Below the pieces are notes generated by a model that saw nothing but the letters and a program-made list of their open reading frames with translations, ran no database searches and was not told the origin of the DNA. 64,000 nucleotides of DNA, taken from NCBI GenBank assembly GCA_014529385.2, contig CM043969.1, positions 13,041,946 through 13,105,945 of the forward strand. Direction: 5' to 3'. Origin of the DNA: Adiantum capillus-veneris (lineage: Eukaryota; Streptophyta; Polypodiopsida; Polypodiales; Pteridaceae). Shown here piece after piece: positions 37,540 through 46,708 of the stretch (the stretch's first letter is position 1; each line of letters opens with the position of its first letter). Made by a program: the position numbers and the translations under genes.

Positions 37540-37968
37540 TCAAAATTTCCACCTTGATGAAGAAGTCCGCATAAACTCCATCGGATCATCCTCCTGAGTA
37601 AAGAAAATTCCACTGAATCCATCTGTGGATTCCTCTTGAACTTCTTGAGCATCCATACAAACTTGTAACACGTTCCACTTCCACAAATCAACAACTCCAA
37701 AATCTGGAACACATGAAAATCTGAATTCTGACAATCCGCCATCCACATCTGTGAGGATTCTATCTTATCAATTTTTATCAAAATCTGACCATAAAACAAT
37801 CCGCTCTGCTACATTCATTGCAACTGAATGTTCTCCTTTCACATACTCAATCTTTGACATCAAAATATGCTCTTGAATCTGCCCAGCATCAAGATAATCT
37901 TCCATAAACCTTTTTGGTATTATTGTATCACCTGCAATGTAATCATAGCAATTATCTGTAACAAACAT
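37540..37968 (-). pseudogene. Degenerate coding frames downstream of the 522-codon ORF (element 3)
   Basis: Two short minus-strand frames: 37,768-37,968 (MFVTDNCYDYIAGDTIIPKR) and 37,540-37,746 (MDGGLSEFRFSCVPDFGV). They look like a continuation of the upstream protein after frameshifts. No domain is recognised. Confidence 0.3.
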
Positions 37969-38026
37969 TCTTTGACGACCTAGAATGAATTTGCCTCTTG
38001 TTCCTCCATATTCATCGTGAAGAAAT

Positions 38027-39529
38027 TCAATTATTGAAAATTCCTCCCCATTGATAAGCTGATCCCAGCTTCTGTTTGTAGGATTGAGATATCACTTTTG
38101 CAATATCCTTTGGCTGTATATCCTCTTGTTTTTGCTGATCTTCCACCTGCTTCCTTTTTTTATATTTGGCCTGTGGCTTATTCTGATATTCCGCATCATA
38201 CTTCCTCCTTGAATCCAATTTGATCCTCCACACCTGTTTTGACATAATTGGACTTGTAAAACCTGCTTCAGATCCTTCAAATATCTGCATTTGACATCCT
38301 CCAAGCTGAATGCTATCATAACAACTTTTGTCAAATAAATTTGAACCCAAATCTGCCAAATAATCAATTTGATCACCAACTTTCTTCACAATGAAAACAT
38401 CGTGAAAGTTAAACTGAACATTTTCTATCCACATCAAAGATTTAGATACTGCAAAATCGAAGTTTTCACCCTCAACAACTTTTGTGACTTCCCACATAGG
38501 AATTTGATATTCCACTGTTGACTTCTGCTTTGTATCCACATCTCTAATCAGATTTGCTATTTTCCCATCACATTCCTTTCCACACACTCTATCATCTATA
38601 ACATGTGTATCCAAAGCTTCAACCAACAAACTATTCCCCTGCATCATTGCATCCTTTCTCTCTGGCTTAATTTGCATCAGGATCTGACTTCCATGATGAT
38701 AACTCAGCTTTTCATTCATTCTATATCTCTGCTGAATTATTGAAATTGCATCTTCTTCCACATTAAATTGATGCTTGTACACATTTGAATCCATACCTTT
38801 CAGATTTGAATAATCCCAAGCACATACATGAATGAACTCCTGCAATAACTTCTTCAAATTCAATATAAATCTGTCATCAAGATGAACACTGATTTTGACA
38901 ACTTGTGGACTCGATTTAGATCCCAAATTTAGCTCTTGCAAAGTATCCTTCTTCACCCTTGAAACTTTCTCCATCAGCTTGTCATACAAGCGCTCAACTC
39001 TTGTATTTGCTTCTTTTGTTGCAATATCCCCGTCCAAATTGTTGAAATCCTCCTTCACATTTGACATCTTATTGACTTCTGTCTTTTGAATTAAATTCTG
39101 ATCTGCATCTGCATTCTCTGACTTTTGAATTAAATTCTGATCTGCATCTTCATTCTCTGACTTATCAGCTGACTTCTTAGAGTTCTCCTGACAAACTGTA
39201 AATTCAGACACAATAAAATGACTTTTTGCTTGAATCTGAAAACCATCACAATCAGCATATGTAAACTCCTTTATGGTTTGTTCAACGCATTGGGATCCTG
39301 ATTTCAAAATTTGCTTATGGGGTTCATGTATCAATTCCACAACATCATCCAGCAACAAATCCTCCTGTGTGAATATGTTTGGTAGAAGTTCCACATTCAC
39401 TGCGTGAGCATACTCTAGTCGTAGGTTAGGAGTAGCTAAGGGCTCTTTGAGGCTCTCTTGGCCAAGCTCTTTCTGCACTTCCTTCTCCTCCATCTTTGTT
39501 ACTCCCACTTGGTGACATTCAAACTCCAT
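38027..39529 (-). CDS. Large ORF of element 3 with embedded Ty3/gypsy pol-linker segment
   Basis: The longest frame in the window: 500 codons from the first ATG (39,527-39,529), 522 from a TTG. The N-terminal third is acidic (MEFECHQVGVTKMEEKEVQ). A 14-residue unit DADQNLIQKSEN.. is repeated near 39,085-39,165. Residues from about 220 (ELNLGSKSSPQVVKISVHL, LLQEFIHVCAWDYSNLKGMD, QQRYRMN) match the stretch between protease and RT in Ty3/gypsy Pol (VKIS.L, LL.EF..VFAW.Y..L.G.D). RT then does not follow. Instead there is about 220 residues of unrecognised sequence ending in basic KPQAKYKKRKQ. It is uninterrupted, unlike Pol of element 1, so it is either young or retained. Function unknown. Confidence 0.6.
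   Translation of the reverse strand: MEFECHQVGVTKMEEKEVQKELGQESLKEPLATPNLRLEYAHAVNVELLPNIFTQEDLLLDDVVELIHEPHKQILKSGSQCVEQTIKEFTYADCDGFQIQAKSHFIVSEFTVCQENSKKSADKSENEDADQNLIQKSENADADQNLIQKTEVNKMSNVKEDFNNLDGDIATKEANTRVERLYDKLMEKVSRVKKDTLQELNLGSKSSPQVVKISVHLDDRFILNLKKLLQEFIHVCAWDYSNLKGMDSNVYKHQFNVEEDAISIIQQRYRMNEKLSYHHGSQILMQIKPERKDAMMQGNSLLVEALDTHVIDDRVCGKECDGKIANLIRDVDTKQKSTVEYQIPMWEVTKVVEGENFDFAVSKSLMWIENVQFNFHDVFIVKKVGDQIDYLADLGSNLFDKSCYDSIQLGGCQMQIFEGSEAGFTSPIMSKQVWRIKLDSRRKYDAEYQNKPQAKYKKRKQVEDQQKQEDIQPKDIAKVISQSYKQKLGSAYQWGGIFNN
39085..39165. repeat. 42-bp tandem repeat in the element 3 ORF
   Basis: CTTTTGAATTAAATTCTGAT followed by CTGCATCT.CATTCTCTGA occurs twice in tandem, encoding the doubled DADQNLIQKSEN motif. 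Confidence 0.9.
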
Positions 39530-39599
39530 GCTAATCCAAATGTCATCATCATTACTGGACTCCCGTTCAAACGGATCCTCAAATGTTTCTCTCAACCTC

Positions 39600-39887
39600 T
39601 CACATGATTTTTAATCGCCCAATGCTTTTCCTGCTTGAACATGACTTCCGCTTGTCCCCTTTATAAGTATCCAACCATTCATATGCATTCTTCAAGTCAT
39701 CGTCAAAATCAGTTAGCCTTTGTAATGCATTCTTCATTTCCCCCAAATCTAATGCTTTATGCCCTTTACAGATTATTCTATGAAACTTTGTGCATAAATC
39801 AACCATACACCATTTCCTACATGCATCTTTCATCGAGCATTCATCAACCGCACATGGACAGTCATCCGCTTCATGCTTCATACTCAT
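39600..39887 (-). CDS. Cys-rich small ORF of element 3
   Basis: From ATG 39,885-39,887 the frame gives 95 codons. It starts MSMKHEADDCPCAVDECSMK and continues DACRKWCMVDLCTKFHRIICKGH. The cysteine spacing C-x-C-x5-C-x5-C-x3-C-x4-C, then C-x2-H, suggests a small zinc-binding domain different from a CCHC knuckle. Downstream it is charged and helical-looking (LGEMKNALQRLTDFDDDLKNAYEWL) and ends basic (KGDKRKSCSSRKS). It lies just upstream of the large ORF in a shifted frame. It might be the nucleic-acid-binding first product of this element; the family is not recognised. Confidence 0.45.
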   Translation of the reverse strand: MSMKHEADDCPCAVDECSMKDACRKWCMVDLCTKFHRIICKGHKALDLGEMKNALQRLTDFDDDLKNAYEWLDTYKGDKRKSCSSRKSIGRLKIM

Positions 39888-40173
39888 ACAATCTTGCACT
39901 TCTTCTTCTTCTTTTTACCCCCCTTTACTTCGATTCTTCTCAAAAACCTTGTGATAAAATGTTACCTTCTTGTGGTTGCAAATCAGATTCCATCTCTGCA
40001 ATTCAGATTTCTCCTTGTATTCTGATCATCTTCTTTGTTCTGCTTTGCAAACTGTTTGCCTTCTTGTAACTATCATCATAACTGCTACTCGGTAATCTTC
40101 TTGGAACTCGTCAATCCCACAAGAGAGAGTAAATCCGACCATGAAGACGCTTCATAAGCACTGTGATCGCTAG

Positions 40174-40599
40174 TGTTTAATGGTTGGTTTAGCCGAGCAG
40201 TTTTTAACACTGATTCTGACAATTCATCTGACATTTCACTCTGACAACCATACAAATTCAGCCTACTACACACGCATCATTTTAGCAACACACACACTTC
40301 GAACTGAACATTTTTGCACTTGTATTGTACTCAGAACATGGAATACACAGAGAGAATGAAACAAAAATACGACAACTAATCTGAATTCTGCATTTGACAA
40401 ACTGCTGCATCTGACAACTAGAAATCCACCATTACACAGAAAATCTGCCCACCCCGTCACGCTACATAACTGAATGGCTTTCTTCCTCACATGAAAGAGA
40501 AAAAATGACCCTTAACTTCCAAGATCCCAAAAGTCACTTAAAATAGACTACGGTTCACACCTTTGTCAAAAGTGATCCTCCTAAGGTCTAAGTCTAACA
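40174..40599 (-). mobile_element. Element 3 5' LTR
   Basis: A direct repeat of 36,764-37,191. On the minus strand it starts TGTTAGACTTAG and ends TTAAACA. It has a short duplication ATTCATCTGACA absent from the other copy. Confidence 0.85.
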
Positions 40600-41867
40600 C
40601 TTACATGACCCATATTCCACATGTGGAGAATAGGACTCTCTGGACTAACACTGGCGCCATTATTTCAATTATGTGTCACGACAAAGTCCCTAGGTGCTAG
40701 TCAAATCTGTTTTCTAGACCATTTTCAGCACGACGTATCAGGAGCAATTTCAGTGGTGGCCAAAAATTATCGAATACTTAGAATGACTTTTTCAGCTACA
40801 AGTATTGCTAAACAAGTCATTACAGATGGTTGTTTATACATATAGCAAAGCTATACGTTGTTAATGAAAAAGTTTCATTGTTTGTACCTAGAAGTGATTA
40901 CTATTTCACCTTCTATTATGGTTCAGATGTTTCAGCAAGGCTTGCAAAAGATTGCCAACTGAAAGAATTTAGTTTTTTTTCAGAACTATTTACATTCCTT
41001 TTAATGCGTGCTAGGTGCATCACAGTTGCCATAAGTATTGGCAAGGATTACCATGGATATACAGGTTTGTATCTGTTTTTTGCTAAATGCATGCACACTA
41101 GGTGTTATGGGCCCTAGTGTTTAGCAAAGGCTGATTTGCAATGGCATGCATATTCCTCAAGTTGTTGCTTATGAAGCATTTTTTCACTCTATGTGCAGTA
41201 TCTCAATGAGTTTACTTTTCGGTCTACCAATCACCAATAGAGGTCATGGCTGAGTTTGGATGCTTGGGGATTTTTCAAGTTAACCACGATGGTTATTCCA
41301 GACGTTGTTTCTTCCTCAACACTGCTACACAATGTTGTGATTCCCATTTACTAGTCATCTCGGAAGACTGTATGTCAACCGTGGGGGAGTTATCCAAGGG
41401 GATAGGCAAATAACAAAGTGTAATCTTGGGCTAAAGGATATTCAAAGTTCGTACATTATCACCAAGCATTCCAATTAATAAGCATTTATTGCTCTTCTTG
41501 GAATTTACTTACTATCAGTTAACGCATGTTGCGACTAGGTAGTCTCTTCATGTATAAGTCAGGTTCTCAATCTTGAACACTCGTTAGGGTGGGATTGTTT
41601 ATTAATGATGAACTCGGAAAACAAGTCAAGGACTTACACTTGGCTGATGAGTCATGTTAGCAAGTTACTTTCATGGAAAGTGAAAAGAGGTACTCTTTAG
41701 GGTACATCTTTGTGTGATAACTTGTTTTTCATACTCATGTGTATTCTAAATGGAGTCTACACCCTATTATTGGATAGGAATCGGTAACACAAGATGGTTG
41801 CAAATGGAAAACAATGTGAAAAATCAAGATGTTACTCTTGGTTTCATTGAACCTCCTGCTGAACCGT
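40600..41867. other. Element 2 interior right of element 3, unrecognised
   Basis: Short plus-strand frames (40,621-40,845; 40,830-41,117) show no domain. Near 41,845 IEPPAEP in one frame precedes the Pol tail in another, as before a chromodomain. Confidence 0.45.
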
Positions 41868-41990
41868 GTTCCGATCAACAAAACAGTTGGATCCATTAAG
41901 GATACCACTTGGGAAAACATTAGTGTTTTTAAGAAGAAATTCCCCACTTTTGTTTTCAAGGACGAAAACTCTTCTTTAAGGGGGGAGTAA
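41868..41990 (+). pseudogene. pol: Pol C-terminal tail with chromodomain end (element 2)
   Basis: Forty codons then TAA: VPINKTVGSIKDTTWENISV, then FKKKFPTF.F and SLRGE. This is the end of a chromovirus Pol (the DTTWE...FP.F part of the chromodomain helix). Its stop abuts the 3' LTR, as usual in this group. A frameshift separates it from IEPPAEP upstream. It identifies element 2 as chromovirus-related. Confidence 0.75.
41976..41990 (+). other. Polypurine tract of element 2
   Basis: TAAGGGGGGAGTAA directly precedes TGTCAAGACAAC of the 3' LTR. This is a classic plus-strand primer. Confidence 0.85.
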
Positions 41991-42144
41991 TGTCAAGACA
42001 ACGGAAAGGCCAGACTAGACAAGGGCAAGGCTGGGCTAGGCAGTGTGGAAAGGGAGTCCAACTAGGGCAAAGGGCCAAGGGCCATGCTATATAATGGGTG
42101 GTTGGGAGGTGGACTCCTAGGTTCTAGTTCCCCTTATCTTATCG
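41991..42144 (+). mobile_element. Element 2 3' terminal repeat (~154 bp)
   Basis: Starts TGTCAAGACAACGG, contains TATATAA at 42,088-42,094, and ends near CTTATCTTATC before GCGGA. It does not end in CA, so the end may be mutated or internally deleted. Confidence 0.75.
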
Positions 42145-42146
42145 CG

Positions 42147-43008
42147 GATGTTGAAGTCACTCTATAAGGCCATCGTTAGCTAGCAAAGGTTAGCTACATC
42201 TTGATCAAGATCCAACATACACCTACATGTTGCTCAATATGTCTGATAAATCCAAAGAGCCAACATATTATAATATGATTATCCAATAGCCTGTGGTTTC
42301 AACTCCCAACAGGCTTTGAACACAAAAAACCGTGGAAAAGCCCAACTCGAAGTCCATGTGAAGCATAAAAACTGTGCAAAAATTAAAAAGAGTAGTAGCT
42401 ACACTATTCAGGATCTTTCTTCCCTGATATTACTATTATGATTAGTGTCGATAGCTATAGCAATAGGATTGATCAGATCCTTCAAAGGCCAAGAACATTA
42501 TGTTCCAAAATATAGCAATAATAATCTGCAACACGAAATGTTAGTAAGTTGAAAGGCTAAACACGAGCAACTAGAAGTCCAGCAAGTTGATAGTATACCA
42601 AGAGAGTCAGAATACCATTATTTCTTGCACATTGACATCCATCATGAAAACTTACCACCCTATTCTGATATGTTGCTATGTCATGATAAAATTTCATACA
42701 CAAGTTACTGAGATGGTGGCAATCTGAGGTGAGCCTAACAAGCCAAGTTTCCCAACATAATATTCCTTAAATTCAGCACAAAGGATTTAATTGTTGTGTG
42801 GGTGTTTGTGTGTGGTGTTGTATGAATGAGAAACCCTACCGGCCATAGGTAACTAAGCCAGTCGAGCCAGTGATCATAAAGGGTTAGGACAGAAAATCCA
42901 GGAAACCTCGTCATGCAATCTATCCCACATGCAAAAAGTGAATTAGCCAATCATTGTCGGGCCTGACTTCATTTGGAGTACCCATTTTCCTAAGGTTAAT
43001 AACCATTT
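42147..43008. repeat. Tandem-array unit, copy 3, middle part
   Basis: GGATGTTGAAGTCACTCTATAAGGCC through CATTTGGAGTACCC is collinear with 54,150-55,012 in copy 4. No gene was seen. Confidence 0.9.
43004..43008. other. Target-site duplication of element 4 (left), CATTT
   Basis: Repeated exactly at 50,524-50,528 after the 3' LTR. Confidence 0.95.
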
Positions 43009-43296
43009 TGATGCATGGTTTTTAGGACCCCTTCTGAAGATGCAATAAAGGCACAGTCAGTTGTTGGGGAGATGAGGATACTCTAGTCCAAGGGATCTCG
43101 AAAGAGAAGAAAAATCTACTTCACAAGCACCAAAGAGTAAAAAGTGCCATGGACAGAAGATATGTGGGAACGAGCTCTTATGCATGCCTACAACCTATAT
43201 CTTACAGAATAGCCCATTCTAGGTGTGAATTTCTAGTGAAATTTACACGAGGATGTTCGTGTGGACTCACAGCACAGCATACTCCGTTTTCACTTT

Positions 43297-43415
43297 TTTT
43301 ACCGACAGTAAATATTTTTTACTACAGTAAATATTTTTCACCTACATGGTAAATACAAATCACTTTTTACCTACAGTAACTTTTTTTTACCCATGGTAAA
43401 TATTTTTTACTGCAC
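43297..43415. repeat. AT-rich ~25-bp minisatellite in U3
   Basis: Units of the type TTTTTTACCTACAGTAAATA occur several times, some in mirrored form. The 3' LTR has one extra unit (about 49,339-49,365). Confidence 0.8.
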
Positions 43416-43898
43416 CATAAGTATTTGGTAGGTAACAGTTCACTGTTACTAGAAGCAATGATTGGGCATCAACATTTCAGTTACAGGAGGAGAAAAGGGG
43501 AAAATCTTATGGTAAAGGTGAGTCAACACGGATAAAGACTTTTGAGTTGAAAACAGACATGCTGATTTTTTCAAAGAACACATGTCAAAAGAAGCCATGG
43601 TTGAGGATTTTTTGAGAATTTTATATTCAGGAGGACCCAGCAGGTCCCCACCCTGACATGTGCAGAACCTCCAGTTTCAACAGCTACCTACCTGCTCTTA
43701 AATGCTTGTCAAGGCCTTATCCCCATGTGTCAAAATCAGAAAAATCAGCATTTACCCTCCCCTCTCACATCACTCTAGAGAATATCTTGATGGTGACATA
43801 TCAGGTGACCTCAATCTGTTGACCACCCTAAGCAAAAAGTAACCCCAATCAGCGGATTTAAGCATGTTTGTCCCTAATCCTAAACCCTCTCAGAAACC

Positions 43899-43906
43899 TA
43901 TATAAG
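43899..43906 (+). promoter_or_regulatory. LTR TATA box of element 4
   Basis: CCTATATAAGAGGCCTTCTC; the 3' LTR has an extra G (TATATAAGGAGG). The predicted start is near 43,930. Confidence 0.7.
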
Positions 43907-44504
43907 AGGCCTTCTCTCACTCAAAACAAAACACTTCACCCACTTCACCAAGCAATGAAGCTATGACGACATTGCTCACAACGAGGAGCTATGTATGGAG
44001 CTCTACTCTCTCTCCCTCTCTCTCTCTCCCTCTAGTATGCTACATTACTAGCCCTAAAACCTAAATAAGGAGTCTTCTCTCATGCTCCATGGCCACCATC
44101 CTCGCCATCATTCTCTAAGGTATTGATGTGTTGCTAGTAGGATCATACCTACTTGCTGGGTTGATTGTTTTTGACAAGGGATTATGCCATCCTTGTCTTG
44201 CTTCTCTATATCCTTGTTATGTATGATCAGATGCCGTTGTACTGTTAAGCTGATGTCTTGTGTATATATATGCTACATAAGGTCCCTAAGCTTCGTTTCT
44301 ATGTGTTTTGCCATATGTTTTGATGCCATCATAATGCCAGAAGTCTCACTTGCCTATGTGCACTATGTGTGAGGTCCCTAAACCTCTTAATTTAGGGTGG
44401 TGCCCCCTTTGTTTTGTTCTTTGCTTGTTTGCATGAGGCATGGTTTGTGGAGTGTGCACGAGTACAGAGGCCACTCGATTGCACTGCTCTTTTTCTCGCT
44501 ATCA

Positions 44505-44523
44505 TTTTGGTGCCCCCACGGAG
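44505..44523 (+). other. Candidate primer-binding site of element 4
   Basis: Directly after CTATCA comes TTTTGGTGCCCCCACGGAG. TGGTGCCCC has the TGG expected to pair with a tRNA CCA end. The tRNA cannot be identified confidently. Confidence 0.55.
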
Positions 44524-44588
44524 GAGGGCTACACAGACCTTCAGTCCACAAGCAATGAAGATGTGCAATCTACAACATGGACGAATGA

Positions 44589-44762
44589 TGTGAGGAGTTT
44601 GCAAATTGGAGAACAGAAGAGGAGGAGGCTTTAGAGGCCTTAAAATCTTTCATCGAGGTCTTGTTACCAGGTTGCAGTGTCATTGAAATTCAAGAAGTAA
44701 GTTCTTCTACATGCCTTGTTCGTGATCGTCGCCAACAAAGGAGAGTGAGAAGAAGAACTTGA
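44589..44762 (+). pseudogene. Pre-gag coding remnant 1 (element 4)
   Basis: A frame without ATG: CEEFANWRTEEEEALEALK, then LLPGCSVIEIQEVSSSTC and RRQQRRVRRRT before TGA. The composition (acidic helix, then Arg-rich end) is protein-like. It may be the start of the pre-gag ORF, broken by a stop at 44,586. Function unknown. Confidence 0.35.
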
Positions 44763-44782
44763 TATTCCTCTCCTCTCAACCT

Positions 44783-44974
44783 ATGAGTGCTCCAGAAACC
44801 TCCAACGCACACGAGCTTGAAATATTCTACATCAACATACACGAAGGTACTGTGACACACATTAAGGGAAGAGAAAGCATCACCAGACCTCTCTTTCCTG
44901 AGGAGCCGACTAAGAGGAGGAAGATCACCTCTACACCTAAGTGGCCTAAGGCCGCAGCGCGTGCTCAAGCGTAA
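44783..44974 (+). CDS. Pre-gag ORF 2 (element 4)
   Basis: ATG start, 63 codons: MSAPETSNAHELEIFYINIH, then a basic patch EEPTKRRKI that resembles a nuclear localisation signal, ending AAARAQA. The next frame overlaps at 44,961, so a frameshift probably separates two parts of one protein. There is no known domain. Ogre/Tat-type Ty3/gypsy elements also have an ORF before gag, so an accessory protein is plausible. Confidence 0.35.
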   Translation: MSAPETSNAHELEIFYINIHEGTVTHIKGRESITRPLFPEEPTKRRKITSTPKWPKAAARAQA

Positions 44975-45011
44975 GGTAACATTTGGCTTAATCTCATTAA
45001 TAAGGGATTAC

Positions 45012-45545
45012 ATGACCACTACAGGCAAGAAAAAGGCTAGTGAGCAACCAACTTCAAACTCCAACTTGCAACCACGACTCTCACCCCTAAATCCTCCTGA
45101 AGTAAAGAGGCGAAGGCTTGCCTACAAGATTGCCGCGCGTCTGCGAGTGCTCCCAGTGCACTTTGTGAATCCAGACACCACCAATCCCAAGCCAACCTCC
45201 TGTCCGCGTGAAGATCACTTTGGATATTGTCCAAAGTGCTTTGGAGACCGGGTGAAAAGCCTCCCTGCCCTACCTTTGCTGCTAATTTTCAAGAAGTTAT
45301 CTCAATCTAAGGAAACTATCTTAGTTGATGATGTGTTGCACATTAATGGTGTCACTTTCATTCGTCATGCTGATTATGGTAATAGCATCCAATTGTTGCT
45401 TGCTAAAAGGCTCAGCATTGTACAAAGTGTTTCCATCACGCCTTACAACTTCACAGATGCATCAGGAAGAGTCGAAGTGATCCGAGGTGCTGACCTTCTG
45501 TGGCTGATCAGGCTCATTGGTCCCAAGGTGGTGCAACTAAGCTAG
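45012..45545 (+). CDS. Pre-gag ORF 3 (element 4), 177 codons
   Basis: From ATG 45,012 (open from 44,961): MTTTGKKKASEQPTSNSN, then EVKRRRLAYKIAARLRVLPVH, HFGYCPKCFGDRV (a CPKC pair), FKKLSQSKETILVDDVLHING, and ends IRLIGPKVVQLS before TAG. The N-terminus is basic and disordered, while the C-terminal part looks like a folded alpha/beta domain. A further frame (45,562-45,789) carries MDANNENDDPRMFPFHFVRH and PVILPLLDYYHSFDV and may be its continuation. The family is unknown; by position it is comparable to ORF1 of Ogre-like elements. Confidence 0.45.
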   Translation: MTTTGKKKASEQPTSNSNLQPRLSPLNPPEVKRRRLAYKIAARLRVLPVHFVNPDTTNPKPTSCPREDHFGYCPKCFGDRVKSLPALPLLLIFKKLSQSKETILVDDVLHINGVTFIRHADYGNSIQLLLAKRLSIVQSVSITPYNFTDASGRVEVIRGADLLWLIRLIGPKVVQLS

Positions 45546-45561
45546 GCTCTTGTGTGTAAGT

Positions 45562-45789
45562 ATGGATGCCAATAATGAGAATGATGATCCCCGCATGTTT
45601 CCTTTCCATTTTGTGCGTCATATCCGTGTGAATATTTGTATTGATAGAAAAATCTTTTATCAGCAAAGAATAGCCCTGTTGTTTGGAGCCGAGAGACTTG
45701 GGGAAATCTTGCGCTCTCCTCATCCTGTCATTCTACCCTTACTAGACTATTACCATTCCTTTGATGTGTCGATCTTCATCCTATTTTGA
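45562..45789 (+). pseudogene. Pre-gag frame 4 (element 4), probable shifted continuation
   Basis: 75 codons from ATG: MDANNENDDPRMF, then RIALLFGAERLGEILRSPHP and DYYHSFDVSIFILF. It follows ORF 3 after 16 bp in another frame. Confidence 0.35.
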
Positions 45790-45880
45790 GCTAAGTTGTG
45801 CTAAAGCTCCAAATTGTAATTACCATACTCTATTTTAAAATAAATTGGAGCTGTTTGTGTAATTGTTTACTCTCTCACTT

Positions 45881-46573
45881 ATGGACTTCCCTAATTTTTA
45901 TGGTAAGCCTGGGGAGGTTGCTCCAGACTTTTTGGATAATTTGGAAATGGCCTTTCTGGTATCGGGAAGGGATGACGAAGCTACTAAGTTAAGGGCCTTT
46001 CCTTTGGTCTTGAGGGAAGGTGCAAAATTATGGTATCAAACTTTGGCACCTGAAGAAAGAAGAGACTGGGAGTCCTTAAAGATGGCCTTCATCGAAGAAT
46101 TTCTCCGCCATGAGCCTCCAGAGGAGATATGGAGACAGCTCTTAGAGCTACGCCAAACATCACCCAATGACTATAGAAGCTATGAAGGAAAGTTTTCCAA
46201 CCTGTGGGAGAAATGGTGTGCATCACTAGGTGAAGGAGAAAGGGCGCCAGAATGCCTAAAGAAGGACTGTTTCCTAGCAGGGGTTTACCCCATCCTTCGA
46301 GAAAAGGTAAAAGGTAAATTCCCAGATACCTTTGATAAAGCTATGACTTATGCAAGGGAGAAGGATAGGAAGTTAAAATTCCAAGCTCAACTACAAGGGG
46401 GAATGGAGCCTCCACCGCTAGCTCAACCTACGGCAAGGGTAGTAGCAGGGACAGGAGCAACAGACCAAGAGTCCTCTCAACAAGAATTACTTCAACAAAT
46501 CACCAATCAACTAGAGAGCCTGTCCATCAATCTGGTTCAAGGTGTAAGGGCTCCCCAGCCAGGAAATGAATGA
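45881..46573 (+). CDS. gag: Gag capsid protein (element 4)
   Basis: ATG 45,881 starts MDFPNFYGKPGE; 230 codons to TGA 46,571-46,573. The Retrotrans_gag core is clear: PDFLDNLEMAFLVSG, ATKLRAFPLVL, AKLWYQTLAPEER, WESLKMAFIEEFL, LRQT.NDYRSYEGKFSNLW, DCFLAGVYPILREKV and MTYAREKD. A coiled Gln/Leu stretch (QELLQQITNQLESLSINL) ends it. In the same frame beyond the TGA lies the zinc knuckle. It would form particles packaging the element RNA. It is uninterrupted, unlike Gag of element 1. Confidence 0.92.
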   Translation: MDFPNFYGKPGEVAPDFLDNLEMAFLVSGRDDEATKLRAFPLVLREGAKLWYQTLAPEERRDWESLKMAFIEEFLRHEPPEEIWRQLLELRQTSPNDYRSYEGKFSNLWEKWCASLGEGERAPECLKKDCFLAGVYPILREKVKGKFPDTFDKAMTYAREKDRKLKFQAQLQGGMEPPPLAQPTARVVAGTGATDQESSQQELLQQITNQLESLSINLVQGVRAPQPGNE

Positions 46574-46708
46574 AATAGACAAGAAGGACAAAGGCAAGCA
46601 CGTGAGTACATTTGCTACAACTGTGGAGAGGTAGGTCACGGCATGTATTATTGCCCCCATCCACGACGCTATCAAGGAAATGGTAATCAAAGACGGCCTC
46701 CTCGCTAG
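46574..46708 (+). pseudogene. gag: Gag zinc knuckle behind in-frame TGA (element 4)
   Basis: Same frame as Gag: after the TGA, CYNCGEVGHGMYYC (46,613-46,654; C-X2-C-X4-H-X4-C), then an Arg-rich stretch ending at TAG 46,706-46,708. It reads on into the protease frame. Both stops could come from CGA and CAG by C-to-T change, or could be read through. Confidence 0.85.

Larger units (their letters stand above)
36764..40599 (-). mobile_element. Element 3: minus-strand LTR element nested in element 2
   Basis: It is about 3.8 kb with direct repeats of 428 and 426 bp (TGTTTAA...CTAACA on plus) and near-identical 5-bp flanks. The orientation is set by the ORFs, which all read on the minus strand, so the 5' LTR is at 40,174-40,599. 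The internal ORFs are a Cys-rich protein, a 500-residue protein with a pol-linker fragment, and a C-terminal hydrophobic frame. There is no RT, RNase H or integrase, so it must be non-autonomous. A canonical primer-binding site (TGG...) was not found next to the LTR. Confidence 0.82.
43009..44504 (+). mobile_element. Element 4 5' LTR
   Basis: TG...CA ends, TATA box TATATAAG at 43,899-43,906. U3 contains a degenerate array of TTTTTTAC and CAGTAAATATT units at about 43,297-43,415. U5 is CT-rich. Short frames shared with the 3' LTR (44,184; 50,205) look non-coding. Confidence 0.95.

Noticed and set aside
40150-40175. Primer-binding site next to the element 3 LTR
   Set aside because: The adjacent minus-strand sequence CTAGCGATCACAGTGC does not start with TGG and matches no tRNA end I know.
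44184-44372. 62-codon frame present in both LTRs of element 4 (also 50,205-50,393)
   Set aside because: LTR identity alone explains its presence twice; the composition is typical of a CT-rich U5 and there is no donor or phase support as in element 1.
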